11,496 nt of DNA from Bacteroidales bacterium (GCA_008933525.1 WBUV01000058.1:1-11496); one strand, 5' to 3'. Numbered from the stretch's first letter, positions 1 to 8,080 are shown. Translations and numbers: made by a program. Notes: generated by a model not told the origin, from the sequence alone.

Positions 1-2
1 TT

Positions 3-95
3 ACAGAAACTATTGGAACACCTTTTAAGCCTGGAGTGGAGATTCGGTTCACTTTACGGAAAAACCATTTCGACTTAATCCAAGCTATTCGTTGA
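3..95 (+). CDS. 3' end of an unidentified gene (partial, cut by window start)
   Basis: The reading frame starting at base 3 stays open for 30 codons and stops at TGA 93-95. The visible tail has a beta-strand-like stretch (GVEIRFTL) and ends in DLIQAIR. Codon use resembles that of the neighbouring genes. The first frame is also open up to a stop at 76-78, so the frame choice is a judgement. There is too little sequence to assign a family. It runs convergent to nadC, with only about 40 bases between the two stop codons and no clear terminator hairpin there. Confidence 0.4.
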   Translation, partial: TETIGTPFKPGVEIRFTLRKNHFDLIQAIR

Positions 96-135
96 ATCTT
101 AAACGCAAAGCCATTATTCCTGTTTAGTATCATTT

Positions 136-981
136 TTAAACCTTTTTCAGGTTCATATCAATGCTTTTGATTTGATGGGTAATTGCACCAACCGATATAT
201 AGTCAACTCCACATAGAGCATAACTTCTTATTGTATCAAGATTAATTCCTCCGGACGATTCAGTTTCGAATTTACCGTTGATCATCAATACAGCTTCTTT
301 TGTCGTTTCCACGCTAAAGTTGTCGAGCATTATTCTTCGAACGCCTCCAACTTTCAGAACTTTTTCAATATCCTCTAACGATCGGGTTTCAACTTCGATA
401 TCTAGTTTTTTACCTGTGCTTTTGACATAGTCGTTGGCAAGTTTAATAGCATTTTCGATACCTCCAGCAAAGTCTATATGATTGTCTTTAAGCATAATCA
501 TATCGAATAAGCCCATCCGATGGTTATATCCACCACCAATTTTAACCGCCATTTTATCGAAAACTCTCATCCCGGGTGTTGTTTTGCGGGTATCCAGGAC
601 TTTTGCTTTAGTTCCCTCGCAGAGTTTAACATACTCTCTAGTTTGAGTTGCAATGCCGCTCATGCGTTGCATAATATTCAAAACAATCCTCTCGGCTTGC
701 AGCAAAGAATGAGTATTCCCTTCAGCTCTGAAGACAATATCGCCAAACGATAGTTCTTGTCCATCGGTTTTAAATATTTCAAACTTTATAGAGGAGTCAA
801 GTTTTTGGTAAACCATTTGGGCTATTGCAACGCCTGCAACTATTCCGGGCTGTTTCATTTTTAGTTGCACTGCGCCCCTGTCTGTTTTAGGAATACACGA
901 AAGGGATGAATGATCACCATCGCCAATATCTTCGGCAATGGCTAAATCAATTAACGAATTTATAAAAGGCTCGTAATTCAT
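136..981 (-). CDS. nadC: Nicotinate-nucleotide pyrophosphorylase (carboxylating), quinolinate phosphoribosyltransferase
   Basis: This cytoplasmic enzyme converts quinolinate and PRPP to nicotinate mononucleotide, CO2 and pyrophosphate, in de novo NAD synthesis. The 281-residue length is normal for the family. Visible family motifs, in order, are E97-R98 in LQAERIVLN, R107 in IMQRMSG, DTRKTTPG (130-137), the KIGGGYNHR segment (147-155), KDNH (165-168), the EVE strand (196-198), LDN (219-221), ESSGGI (241-246) and SVGAITH (263-269). These cover the known quinolinate and PRPP contacts, so the enzyme looks intact. The N-terminal helical and alpha/beta domain (about 1-112) precedes the barrel domain. 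The start ATG lies 14 bases after the stop of the upstream DUF4783 gene, so the two are probably co-transcribed. No nadA or nadB is in the window. Assignment is firm. Confidence 0.97.
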   Translation of the reverse strand: MNYEPFINSLIDLAIAEDIGDGDHSSLSCIPKTDRGAVQLKMKQPGIVAGVAIAQMVYQKLDSSIKFEIFKTDGQELSFGDIVFRAEGNTHSLLQAERIVLNIMQRMSGIATQTREYVKLCEGTKAKVLDTRKTTPGMRVFDKMAVKIGGGYNHRMGLFDMIMLKDNHIDFAGGIENAIKLANDYVKSTGKKLDIEVETRSLEDIEKVLKVGGVRRIMLDNFSVETTKEAVLMINGKFETESSGGINLDTIRSYALCGVDYISVGAITHQIKSIDMNLKKV

Positions 982-995
982 TGGAAAAATAGGAC

Positions 996-1430
996 TTACT
1001 GATTGTTGCTTTCGTCGTCGCGTTCAATTCTGAGTTGATGTATGTAGGATTTCCCTTCCTCGGTTTTTAAAAATAGCGAAACTCGATATACAGCGCTTTT
1101 GGTTTGCAACTTACCAATAGCAAACGCTGACAAATCCTTCACACCCTGATGACTTATTGTGAATTTAACCGGTTTATTCTTCTCAAAAAAACTTTTCATT
1201 AGCTGTACTGCTTGAGTTTGGCTGTAAAAATTCTCCTCACCTAATATTTCTAGCTCTATAGTCTTGTAAAAATTACGCGACAACAATTCAGCTTCTCCTT
1301 GTTGTATAGCATCTGTTGCCTTCTTTATTACCTCTTTTGGGTCCTGTTGGTTAACCAATGCATCGGCGGTTGATATCATTAACAGGAAAAAAGTTAATAA
1401 ATAGATTCTTAGTTTCAGCATTCTTCTCAT
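996..1430 (-). CDS. Small exported DUF4783-family protein
   Basis: This gene encodes about 144 residues with an N-terminal signal peptide (charged MRRMLKLR, then the hydrophobic run IYLLTFFLLMIS, then an ADA-type cleavage site before LVNQQ). The mature part (about 120 residues) reads as an alpha+beta NTF2/cystatin-like fold: helices around DPKEVIKKATDAI and QAVQLMKSFFEKN, then strands such as VKFTISHQG and YRVSLFLKTEEGKSYIHQLRI. By position beside nadC and rlmH and by this pattern I assign it to DUF4783, a Bacteroidota family of unknown function. The frame stays open to an ATG at 1472 (158 residues), but that start would put a long extension in front of the signal peptide. I therefore prefer ATG 1430; ATG 1421 is also possible. 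It is the first gene of a likely two-gene unit with nadC. The link to NAD synthesis is positional only. It has no lipobox, so it is probably periplasmic. Confidence 0.8.
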   Translation of the reverse strand: MRRMLKLRIYLLTFFLLMISTADALVNQQDPKEVIKKATDAIQQGEAELLSRNFYKTIELEILGEENFYSQTQAVQLMKSFFEKNKPVKFTISHQGVKDLSAFAIGKLQTKSAVYRVSLFLKTEEGKSYIHQLRIERDDESNNQ

Positions 1431-1802
1431 TATCTGTATTTTGATCATAAAAATAGTTTTGTTTGTAAACATTACATAACAAAACTTTCTAACAAACCTT
1501 GAGCCAAAAGGCTATATTTTTTAATGAATTTGATGATTGTTCTAGTCCCAAAAACAATCAATCCATAAATCTTGGGTAAATTTATGCCGTATTTATCAAA
1601 ATACCTAATTTTATTGTTTGGAATTAAATCATGATTCTACCAGTAATTCGTTAACGGTTTATGGATTGTCAAATCAAAGAGTAATATTGCCTGTTCGAGG
1701 GTTTAATCTTGGTGAGACCTTCGGTTTTCTCTCGATTTTAATTGGTAAATGTTAATTCCCAACAGTAATAACTAAACAAAGCATAATAAATACGATTTTA
1801 GA
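1431..1802. other. Divergent intergenic region between the DUF4783 and rlmH genes
   Basis: This AT-rich spacer of about 370 bases must hold the promoters of both divergent units. I could not find a full TTTG / TAnnTTTG pair for either gene. A TAnnTTTA near-match lies about 24 bases before the DUF4783 start. The middle of the region holds the nested inverted repeats listed separately (1559-1668). Nearer rlmH a further possible hairpin involves ACC 1717-1719 with GGT 1723-1725 and TCGAG 1695-1699 with CTCGA 1731-1735. No conserved ORF is seen. Confidence 0.6.
1559..1668. repeat. Nested inverted repeats forming a possible three-way junction
   Basis: The outer arms 1559-1571 and 1656-1668 pair over 13 positions, with 12 Watson-Crick pairs and one G-T wobble (t1570 with g1657). 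Inside lie two further perfect inverted repeats: GTATTT 1589-1594 with AAATAC 1599-1604 around a 4-base loop, and GAATTA 1621-1626 with TAATTC 1644-1649. The second of these encloses the palindrome AATCATGATT (1627-1636). If transcribed, this would fold as a closing stem with two inner hairpins. It could be a small RNA, a leader element for either flanking unit, or a chance product of AT-rich DNA. I do not recognise it as a known family. Confidence 0.4.
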
Positions 1803-2276
1803 ATGAAAATAACTCTGATTCTTGTTGGTAAAACTGAAAAGGACTACTATGTGAAAGCAGTTGATGAGTACTCCAAAAGGGTATCGAGGTATTGTAAGTT
1901 TGAAATAAAAGTTATTCCGGAGTTAAAGAATACCAAGTCGATGTCTGTTGATGTCCAATTGCAAAAGGAAGCAGAGTGCATTTTGCCGTTAATCCAAGGA
2001 GTGCAAGAGGTAATATTGCTCGACGAGAATGGTTTAGAGTTTAATTCTGTAGAATTTTCAAAATTTATCGAGAAAAGAATGACTGGAGGACAGCGTGATC
2101 TTTTTTTTGTTGTTGGTGGGCCGTATGGATTTTCCGACAAAGTGAAGAGCACTGCTAACGCAAAGATATCGTTGTCGAAGTTTACTTTTTCGCATCAGTT
2201 AGTGCGGTTGGTTTTTCTGGAACAGTTGTATCGGGCTTTTACAATTATTAAGGGAGAACCCTACCATCATCAATAA
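1803..2276 (+). CDS. rlmH: 23S rRNA (pseudouridine1915-N3)-methyltransferase
   Basis: RlmH is a SPOUT-class methyltransferase that methylates N3 of pseudouridine 1915 in helix 69 of 23S rRNA on assembled 70S ribosomes, using S-adenosylmethionine. The 157-residue length fits the family. The knotted C-terminal half shows the signature elements LLDENG (72-77), FVVGGPYGF (102-110), LSKFTFSHQLVR (124-135), EQLYRAFTIIKGEPYHH (140-156). The GGPYG loop and the C-terminal YHH contribute to SAM and rRNA contacts in the family. There is no Shine-Dalgarno sequence before the ATG, which is usual for Bacteroidota. The stop is 47 bases before the histidine kinase gene on the same strand, so readthrough into it is likely. 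Assignment is firm. Confidence 0.97.
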   Translation: MKITLILVGKTEKDYYVKAVDEYSKRVSRYCKFEIKVIPELKNTKSMSVDVQLQKEAECILPLIQGVQEVILLDENGLEFNSVEFSKFIEKRMTGGQRDLFFVVGGPYGFSDKVKSTANAKISLSKFTFSHQLVRLVFLEQLYRAFTIIKGEPYHHQ

Positions 2277-2323
2277 TTTAAGGCCTGATTTTTGTTGTAA
2301 AATGGAGCAAATTAAAAAAGGAA

Positions 2324-5300
2324 ATGCAGATGAGTAAAAGGTTTATAGCAATACTGTTTGCGATTGTAATTGCCGCCGTTTTAATATTTGTATCCGAATT
2401 TGCCATTCGCTTTACACCAAGTATCCAAATAAACAAGCCAAATATTTCTCGACTTCAAACAAAAATTGAGCAGGAGTTAAATACAACTAAGCTTTTAGGT
2501 AAAGAATACTTGAAGCTGGTTAACGAGAGATGTTCTCCCGAAATTTTTGAGCAGGGCGTTAAGTTCTGCGAGGAACGTGTTAGTGATTCAAATGTTCAGT
2601 TTTTCCTTTTTTTGGGTGATACACTTTGTTTTTGGTCTTCGAAGGTTGATGTTTCGGACATCAATATTGATACATCGAAAGTTGTTTTACACAAAATTCA
2701 AAGTGATTACTATTTTGCACAATGGATTTCTGTTGGAAATAAACGCTTATTAATTCTAAGCCATCTTTATTCGGAGTTCCCATATCAGAACAAGTACCTT
2801 AAAAACAAGTTTTCATCTTCATATAAGGGGCTCGACGATTATAAAGTCTCAATAAACTTAGTTTATAACGGAACTCCAATACGTGTTAATGGGGTTACTC
2901 AATTTTATTTAGTTCCAGTCGATTCGTTTCGAAGGAGTGTCATAGAGCTGTCCAAGCCAATAATTCAATGGATAAGTGTGGCTTTAGTCATTGTTGCAAT
3001 CTATTTATTTTTTGGCCTTAGCTATTTCCGAAAGAAAATACTGTTTAAAGTTTTTGGATTTGTAGGATTTATGGTTGCCGTAAGAGTGTTAAGTCTATAC
3101 TTTGGGTTTCCCGCAAAAGCCGATGGAATTCTATTTGGCCCAAAACTATTTGCTCATTCTCAGTTTAATGCTTCGCTGGGTGATTTTTTCATAAATTCCT
3201 TTTTTGTTTTTTTAGTTGCTGCCTACATTTTTAGAAATCGCATACGATTAGTTAAGTCCTTTCGTATTGATTCAAAGGTTTTAGCGTTTTTAACTGCTCC
3301 AATTGTAGTCGCCATGTATGTTTTTGTTGATACAATGTTTACCTCGTTAATTCTTCACTCAACATTAACAATGGAAACCTATAGGATATTTAACGTTTCA
3401 GTTTACTCGCTTCTCGGTTATTTGTCAATTTCACTATGGGTTGCTGCTGCATTTGCCATTAGTGGCTTTTGGTTAAATGCGTTTTTTACAGAATTGCGCA
3501 TAAAATGGATTTCGTTGGCTTTGCTCTTTGGTGCAGTTATAGTTTCTGTTTTTTTAGTTTTAATTGGAGTTTCACCTACAATATATGGTATAGCTTGGAC
3601 ACTGCTTATGCTGAGTGCCTTTGTCTGCTTTAAGTACTTTAAGGTTGATAAAATTGCACTAAGAGGTTATCTCGTAATTGTAGGTATTATATCGTTTTAT
3701 TCAGTAGTAATTGTCTCGCATTATTCTTTTCAAAAGGAGGAGGATGTGCGTAAAGTGCTGGCAATCAATTTAAGTTCGGAGCGCGATCCAGTTGCAGAAA
3801 TGCTAATTGCCCCCCTTTACCACAAGATGCTTACCGATACTTTGATTAGAGCCTATATTCGAGACATAAACAAGTATAATGTTGAGCTGTATAATCATTT
3901 ACGAAAAAAATACTTTAAGAATTACTTAAACAGGTACGAGTTAAGAGCAACTGTTTGTCTTCAGAACTCTGTTGTTATTGTTGATGCGAACAATACAATG
4001 GGCTGCAATCTGTTCTTTAATGGATTAATAGATCGTTATGGAATACTAATACCCTCGTCAAGGTTTTACTATCTAAATCTCCAAAATGGTTCCATCAGTT
4101 ATGTAGGTGAGATTGGTTATAGGTATGGCGATGAGCTTAGGAATTTATATATTGAGTTAGATAGCAGGCCAAGCTGGGAGTTACTTGGTTACCCCGAGTT
4201 ATTGATTGAGGGCAAAGGCTCGCAATCAATGCTTAAAGGATATTCCTGGGCTAAGTATCATAAGGGATTGCTAGTAACACAAGCCGGGGATTTTCCTTAC
4301 CGGTTGAAGCTTAGTTCGGTTGATTCAACAGCAAATACCTATGAACTTATCAATTATTTAGGTTACAATCATCTTGTTTATCATCCCAATTTCGACGATG
4401 CTGTAATTCTTAGCAAACCCCGCGAAGAACCATTAAATACAACTGCTTCGTTTGCCTATAATTTAGTGTTCTTTTTTATCACACTGTTCATTCTTTTGAA
4501 ATGGGTAGATTTTCCTATTCAACTTCGCGCTAAAAATCCAAGTTTTAAGAACAGAATTAGCTGGGCTATCAGCCTGATAATTATTCTTTCACTAATTATG
4601 GTGGCAGCAGCAACAATCCTTTATAACATTAAAAGTTTTAATCTGCGTAACGAAAAAAACCTTAGCGAAAAGTTGCTTTCGGTAATGTTTGAGCTGGATA
4701 AGGATATTGAGCTGATTTATCGGACCAATCCGGATGTTGACAGGTTGACCGATAGGCTAATTGAACTTTCGAATATTTTCTATACCGATATAAACATTTA
4801 CGACACGTCGGGCTCTCTAATGGTAACATCTAGGCCCGAGATGTTCGAGAAACAGTTGCTAGGTAGAAAAATGAACCCCATCGCATGGTATGAAATGGCC
4901 TATAAGCATAGTCCTAAATTTGTCGATAGTGAGAGTATTGGATCGATGTCATTCCTTAGTGCTTATGTCCCAATTATAGGATCGAACAATAAAGCAATTG
5001 CTTATTTGAATCTCCCGTACTTTACTAAACAGGAGGAGTTGCGAAGTGAGTTGTACTCTATCATTGTTGCAATTATTAATATTTATGCTTTACTCGCATT
5101 CTTTGCTATAGCGGTGGCTATTTTAATCTCTGGTCAAATTACTCGTCCCCTTGAGTTAATTCGTGAGCGAATTAGCATGGTAAATATTGCTGGAAACAAC
5201 GAACAAATCCAGTATTCTGGGAACGATGAGGTTGGACAGTTAATACGTGAGTACAACAGAATGGTTGATGAACTTGCATGGAGCGCAAAGGAGTTGGCAC

Positions 5301-5995
5301 GAAATCAGCGAGAGAGTGCTTGGCGCGAAATGGCCAAGCAAATTGCACATGAGGTGAAGAATCCTCTAACTCCAATCAAGTTAAGCCTTCAATACTTGGT
5401 TAAGGCAAAAAAGGATGGTGTTCCTGATTGGGATCAGCGTTTTGAGAAATTCTCACAATCATTGGTGGAGCAAATAAACACATTAACAAATATTGCGAAT
5501 GAGTTCTCATCGTTTGCCAAACTGCCAACTGCGAATATTAGCCCAGTTAATCTCAATAAGTTACTTAATGATATTGTAACACTGTATTCTGGATACAAAA
5601 ACATGAGCTTTACCCTCACCAACAGGTTGAACTTTGAACCAACAGTAATGGCAGATAGGGAGCAACTGTTACGTGTATTCAATAATTTGGTCAAGAACGC
5701 CATACAGGCCGTGGAACGTGGACGCCATGGCGATATCGAAATAATTATAATGTACGGTAACGATAATTCGGTGAAAGTTGAAGTGACCGATAATGGAACT
5801 GGGATTCCAGATGATATTCTGCCAAAATTGTTCACGCCAAATTTTACCACCAAATCGGGAGGATCGGGGTTAGGGCTTGCAATTACTAGGGAAATTGTAC
5901 TTGGTTTTGGGGGGAATATTAAGGTGAGTACAAAAGTAGGCGAGGGATCGACCTTTACGGTAGAACTACCCATGGGAAAGGATGAGCAGTCATAA
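2324..5995 (+). CDS. Very large multi-span membrane sensor histidine kinase (HAMP, HisKA, HATPase; NtrY-like core)
   Basis: This inner-membrane sensor kinase has 1223 residues. The order read by eye is: TM about 7-28; an extracytoplasmic region about 30-212; a bundle of about eight TMs between 213 and 466; a second soluble region about 470-708; TMs about 711-728 and 746-768; a third, Cache/PAS-like region about 770-908; TM about 911-936; HAMP about 937-990; then the kinase core. The H box is AHEVKNPLTP with phospho-acceptor H1009. The N box Asn is N1125 (NNLVKNAIQ). G1 is DNGTGIP (1156-1162), the F box is LFTPNFTT and G2 is GSGLGL (1180-1185). All catalytic elements look intact. The kinase core resembles NtrY-type kinases, which usually act on sigma-54 regulators, but no response regulator is adjacent. 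ATG 2330 is an alternative start with a better-placed AAGGA (7 bases away); it would remove two residues. The signal sensed is unknown. Confidence 0.93.
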   Translation: MQMSKRFIAILFAIVIAAVLIFVSEFAIRFTPSIQINKPNISRLQTKIEQELNTTKLLGKEYLKLVNERCSPEIFEQGVKFCEERVSDSNVQFFLFLGDTLCFWSSKVDVSDINIDTSKVVLHKIQSDYYFAQWISVGNKRLLILSHLYSEFPYQNKYLKNKFSSSYKGLDDYKVSINLVYNGTPIRVNGVTQFYLVPVDSFRRSVIELSKPIIQWISVALVIVAIYLFFGLSYFRKKILFKVFGFVGFMVAVRVLSLYFGFPAKADGILFGPKLFAHSQFNASLGDFFINSFFVFLVAAYIFRNRIRLVKSFRIDSKVLAFLTAPIVVAMYVFVDTMFTSLILHSTLTMETYRIFNVSVYSLLGYLSISLWVAAAFAISGFWLNAFFTELRIKWISLALLFGAVIVSVFLVLIGVSPTIYGIAWTLLMLSAFVCFKYFKVDKIALRGYLVIVGIISFYSVVIVSHYSFQKEEDVRKVLAINLSSERDPVAEMLIAPLYHKMLTDTLIRAYIRDINKYNVELYNHLRKKYFKNYLNRYELRATVCLQNSVVIVDANNTMGCNLFFNGLIDRYGILIPSSRFYYLNLQNGSISYVGEIGYRYGDELRNLYIELDSRPSWELLGYPELLIEGKGSQSMLKGYSWAKYHKGLLVTQAGDFPYRLKLSSVDSTANTYELINYLGYNHLVYHPNFDDAVILSKPREEPLNTTASFAYNLVFFFITLFILLKWVDFPIQLRAKNPSFKNRISWAISLIIILSLIMVAAATILYNIKSFNLRNEKNLSEKLLSVMFELDKDIELIYRTNPDVDRLTDRLIELSNIFYTDINIYDTSGSLMVTSRPEMFEKQLLGRKMNPIAWYEMAYKHSPKFVDSESIGSMSFLSAYVPIIGSNNKAIAYLNLPYFTKQEELRSELYSIIVAIINIYALLAFFAIAVAILISGQITRPLELIRERISMVNIAGNNEQIQYSGNDEVGQLIREYNRMVDELAWSAKELARNQRESAWREMAKQIAHEVKNPLTPIKLSLQYLVKAKKDGVPDWDQRFEKFSQSLVEQINTLTNIANEFSSFAKLPTANISPVNLNKLLNDIVTLYSGYKNMSFTLTNRLNFEPTVMADREQLLRVFNNLVKNAIQAVERGRHGDIEIIIMYGNDNSVKVEVTDNGTGIPDDILPKLFTPNFTTKSGGSGLGLAITREIVLGFGGNIKVSTKVGEGSTFTVELPMGKDEQS

Positions 5996-6011
5996 TGTTT
6001 TAAATGATTTG

Positions 6012-6048
6012 AAAAAATAAATCCTGAAATTTTCAGGATTTATTTTTT
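6012..6048. terminator. Bidirectional intrinsic terminator between convergent genes
   Basis: Bases 6012-6029 and 6031-6048 are a perfect 18-base inverted repeat around one central base. The stem core is ATCCTGAAA and its complement. The A-run on one side and T-run on the other give a U-tract in both directions. It lies 17 bases after the kinase stop and 36 bases after the transporter stop, so it can end both transcripts. Confidence 0.9.
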
Positions 6049-6083
6049 ACTTGGAATTTAAATAGGTTGAATTGTTGATAATA

Positions 6084-7367
6084 TTAAATATTCTTCTTCG
6101 GCGATAAGTACCTATTAAATAGATACAATCCAATAATTGTTGCTACCCCAATTAGGCTAAACATAAACCAGAGTAATCCAGGACGACCCATCTCGTTTAC
6201 GAATTTCACATAGGAATAAGCGCCTAAAACTCCGCCAATACCGCTACCAATAACTCCGTAAAGGAATGAGTAGCCAAGGTAAAGTGCTTTTTTATCCTCT
6301 GGAGCAATTAATCCAATATAGGAAATGAATTTTGGGTGAGCGGTCATTTCACCAATCGAGAATATGATTAACCCTAGTATAAAAATCCATGCATGGGTCG
6401 ATATTGCTAATATTCCCATTCCAATTGTTCCCATTCCAATTCCAACAATCATAGTTGGAAGAGCTTTAGTGTTTTTTACGATTGATGATATTATGAGTTG
6501 AAGCGCTATTATTGTTCCAGCATTAATTACGGTAACATGCTCTGCATCGAACTTCCAACTGGGATTACTAATAAATAAGCCTAAAATGGAGTTTATAAAA
6601 TTATTCACAGGAGTCATATCCATGTACTCTTTGAGGTACCATAGGACTGTGTCGAACATCTGAAAGTAAAGTATCCAAAATCCTGAGTAAATTACAATCA
6701 TGAGTATAAACTTATAGTCGCGAATAACCAACACCATTTCCTTCAGCACTTGGAACAAATTCTTTTGGGTTTGAGGACGTTGAGGCTCTTTGTAAACTAA
6801 TAAATTTAATATTAATAGCCATCCTGTTCCAACTGCAGCCATTATAAATATATAGTTCCACCCAAGTTCCTTTAGGATTGGTATAAGTACCAAAGGGAAT
6901 AGGAATGCTCCAAGATTAATAGACCAATAAAAAATTCCAAATCCCAAAGTGGAATTGCTTGAATCAGTTGTTCTGGCTATTGTTCCAGAAATAATAGGTT
7001 TAAATACACCAGCACCAAGAACCATTAATAGCAAGCTCATAAAAACAGTGATATAAGTACTACTTATGCTTGTTAGAAAATACCCTAAACTCATTACCGA
7101 AAATGCGAAGAAAAGCGTTTTTCTATACCCAAATCTATCGGCAATAGCCCCAGAAATAATTGGAAGAATGTAAAGTAACGGGGTAATGACACTTTTAATT
7201 ACACCCACACTTTCTTTCGAGAAACCTAGGCCTCCTTTATCAACACTTAGTACTAGAAAAACAGAGAGTACAGACATGACACCGTAATACGATCCACGTT
7301 CAAAGAATTCCATCGTAATTGCCGTCCAAAAGTTTTTTGGAAACGATTTAATGCCTGATTTATTCAT
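6084..7367 (-). CDS. MFS transporter of the POT/PTR type (putative proton-coupled oligopeptide symporter)
   Basis: This inner-membrane carrier has 427 residues and about 12 hydrophobic helices. POT-family marks are visible. The ExxER proton-coupling motif is E20-F-F-E23-R24 in TM1. The TM4 motif is GAGVFKPIISGTIA with K123. The FYWSINLGAF motif (146-155) matches the PTR2 FYxxINxG signature. A TM10 glutamate, E340 in SIGEMTAHP, sits where POT proteins keep a substrate-binding Glu. It is shorter than the usual 14-TM prokaryotic POT because the linker after TM6 (about 192-218) has no room for the extra helix pair. Substrate is therefore uncertain: di/tripeptides are likely, other small solutes possible. 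It is a single-gene unit, convergent to the kinase gene. A weak promoter (TTG, 21 bases, then TATTTTG, minus strand, 7421-7451) lies upstream. Confidence 0.85.
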   Translation of the reverse strand: MNKSGIKSFPKNFWTAITMEFFERGSYYGVMSVLSVFLVLSVDKGGLGFSKESVGVIKSVITPLLYILPIISGAIADRFGYRKTLFFAFSVMSLGYFLTSISSTYITVFMSLLLMVLGAGVFKPIISGTIARTTDSSNSTLGFGIFYWSINLGAFLFPLVLIPILKELGWNYIFIMAAVGTGWLLILNLLVYKEPQRPQTQKNLFQVLKEMVLVIRDYKFILMIVIYSGFWILYFQMFDTVLWYLKEYMDMTPVNNFINSILGLFISNPSWKFDAEHVTVINAGTIIALQLIISSIVKNTKALPTMIVGIGMGTIGMGILAISTHAWIFILGLIIFSIGEMTAHPKFISYIGLIAPEDKKALYLGYSFLYGVIGSGIGGVLGAYSYVKFVNEMGRPGLLWFMFSLIGVATIIGLYLFNRYLSPKKNI

Positions 7368-7473
7368 GTTAAGGCTGTTTTTAAGTTTTATAAAAGACTG
7401 CTATATATTATTTAGGCTGACAAAATAGAAATAAAATGCAAATAATTACAACGTAATTGTCATTGATGAAAAC
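7368..7473. other. AT-rich intergenic region upstream of the transporter gene
   Basis: This stretch lies between the transporter start and the terminator of the coiled-coil gene. It holds a small perfect hairpin, AATTAC 7444-7449 with GTAATT 7453-7458, and the weak promoter-like elements noted for the transporter. Nothing else is seen. Confidence 0.4.
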
Positions 7474-7505
7474 AAAAAAAAGGGTTGTTAGCTTACCAAC
7501 AACCC
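7474..7505 (-). terminator. Intrinsic terminator of the coiled-coil protein gene
   Basis: GGGTTGTT (7482-7489) pairs with AACAACCC (7498-7505) around an 8-base loop. On the minus strand the stem is followed by eight T residues (7474-7481). It starts 22 bases after the stop codon of the coiled-coil gene. Confidence 0.9.
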
Positions 7506-7527
7506 AAAAACAATTATATGATGGTGT

Positions 7528-8058
7528 TTATTTACTCCCCTTCTCTAAGGCTTTTTCGGCTTCCTTTAGAACTTTTTCGGCTTCCTTTTTAGCCTCCTTA
7601 GCCTTTTTCATGTTCTCCTCACCTTTTTGAACCATTTTCTGACCGTTGTCATACTTCTTGAGGGCAGCTTTGTACTTTACATTCCAAGCCTTAAACTCTT
7701 CTTTGAATTTAGTTTCGGCGGCTTTAATATCTGTTTTTGCTGCATTTACCTCTTCTTTATCTTTCGATCGAAGTTGTTTTTCTAGAGGTTTTAATTCGTT
7801 GAAATGATCCTTTTCCAGCATTTTTTGCTCACTCTCAAGTTCTCTAATTTCTACAGATGCTTCTTGCATAATATCTTTTCCTGCACTAATTAAACTGTCG
7901 GCAGAGTTAACCTTAGCTTCTGTTTTATCAAATTTATCCTGAGCAGTTTTAACTTTTTCTTCCAATTTTTGGACTTTGGAGTTGTCCTGTCCCGCTAAAT
8001 TTTGAGCAAAGAATGATAATGTCGAAAATACTAGGCTTAGGAGTAGAAGTCGTCTCAT
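7528..8058 (-). CDS. Exported Lys/Glu-rich coiled-coil protein of unknown function
   Basis: This gene encodes 176 residues. The first 20-24 form a signal peptide (MRRLLLLSLVFSTLSFFAQN, with likely cleavage near AQN or LAGQ). The rest is almost entirely predicted helix rich in Lys, Glu and Ala, with heptad-like spacing from about 28 to the end. The C-terminus has short repeats such as KKAKEAKKEAEKVLKEAEKALEKG. The mature protein has no cysteine, so it is neither a lipoprotein nor disulfide-linked. It probably forms an elongated coiled coil in the periplasm, but composition alone gives no function and I cannot assign a family. It has its own candidate promoter (8081-8088), and its own terminator follows. 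It sits downstream of the caspase gene on the same strand, separated by a terminator, so co-function with it is only a possibility. Confidence 0.8.
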   Translation of the reverse strand: MRRLLLLSLVFSTLSFFAQNLAGQDNSKVQKLEEKVKTAQDKFDKTEAKVNSADSLISAGKDIMQEASVEIRELESEQKMLEKDHFNELKPLEKQLRSKDKEEVNAAKTDIKAAETKFKEEFKAWNVKYKAALKKYDNGQKMVQKGEENMKKAKEAKKEAEKVLKEAEKALEKGSK

Positions 8059-8080
8059 TATTGTAAAGTTAAAGGTTTAA

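Noticed and set aside
1559..1668. NAD-sensing riboswitch for the nadC unit
   Set aside because: The element does not match any NAD-related riboswitch architecture I know, and its orientation is undetermined.
1690..1740. Possible tRNA or intrinsic terminator before rlmH
   Set aside because: Only short, bulged pairings are present, with no cloverleaf and no solid stem plus T-run.
5434..5973. Long open frame (179 codons) on the minus strand inside the kinase gene
   Set aside because: It lies fully antisense to the conserved HisKA/HATPase coding region, and its translation has no recognisable domain. It is a shadow of the real gene.
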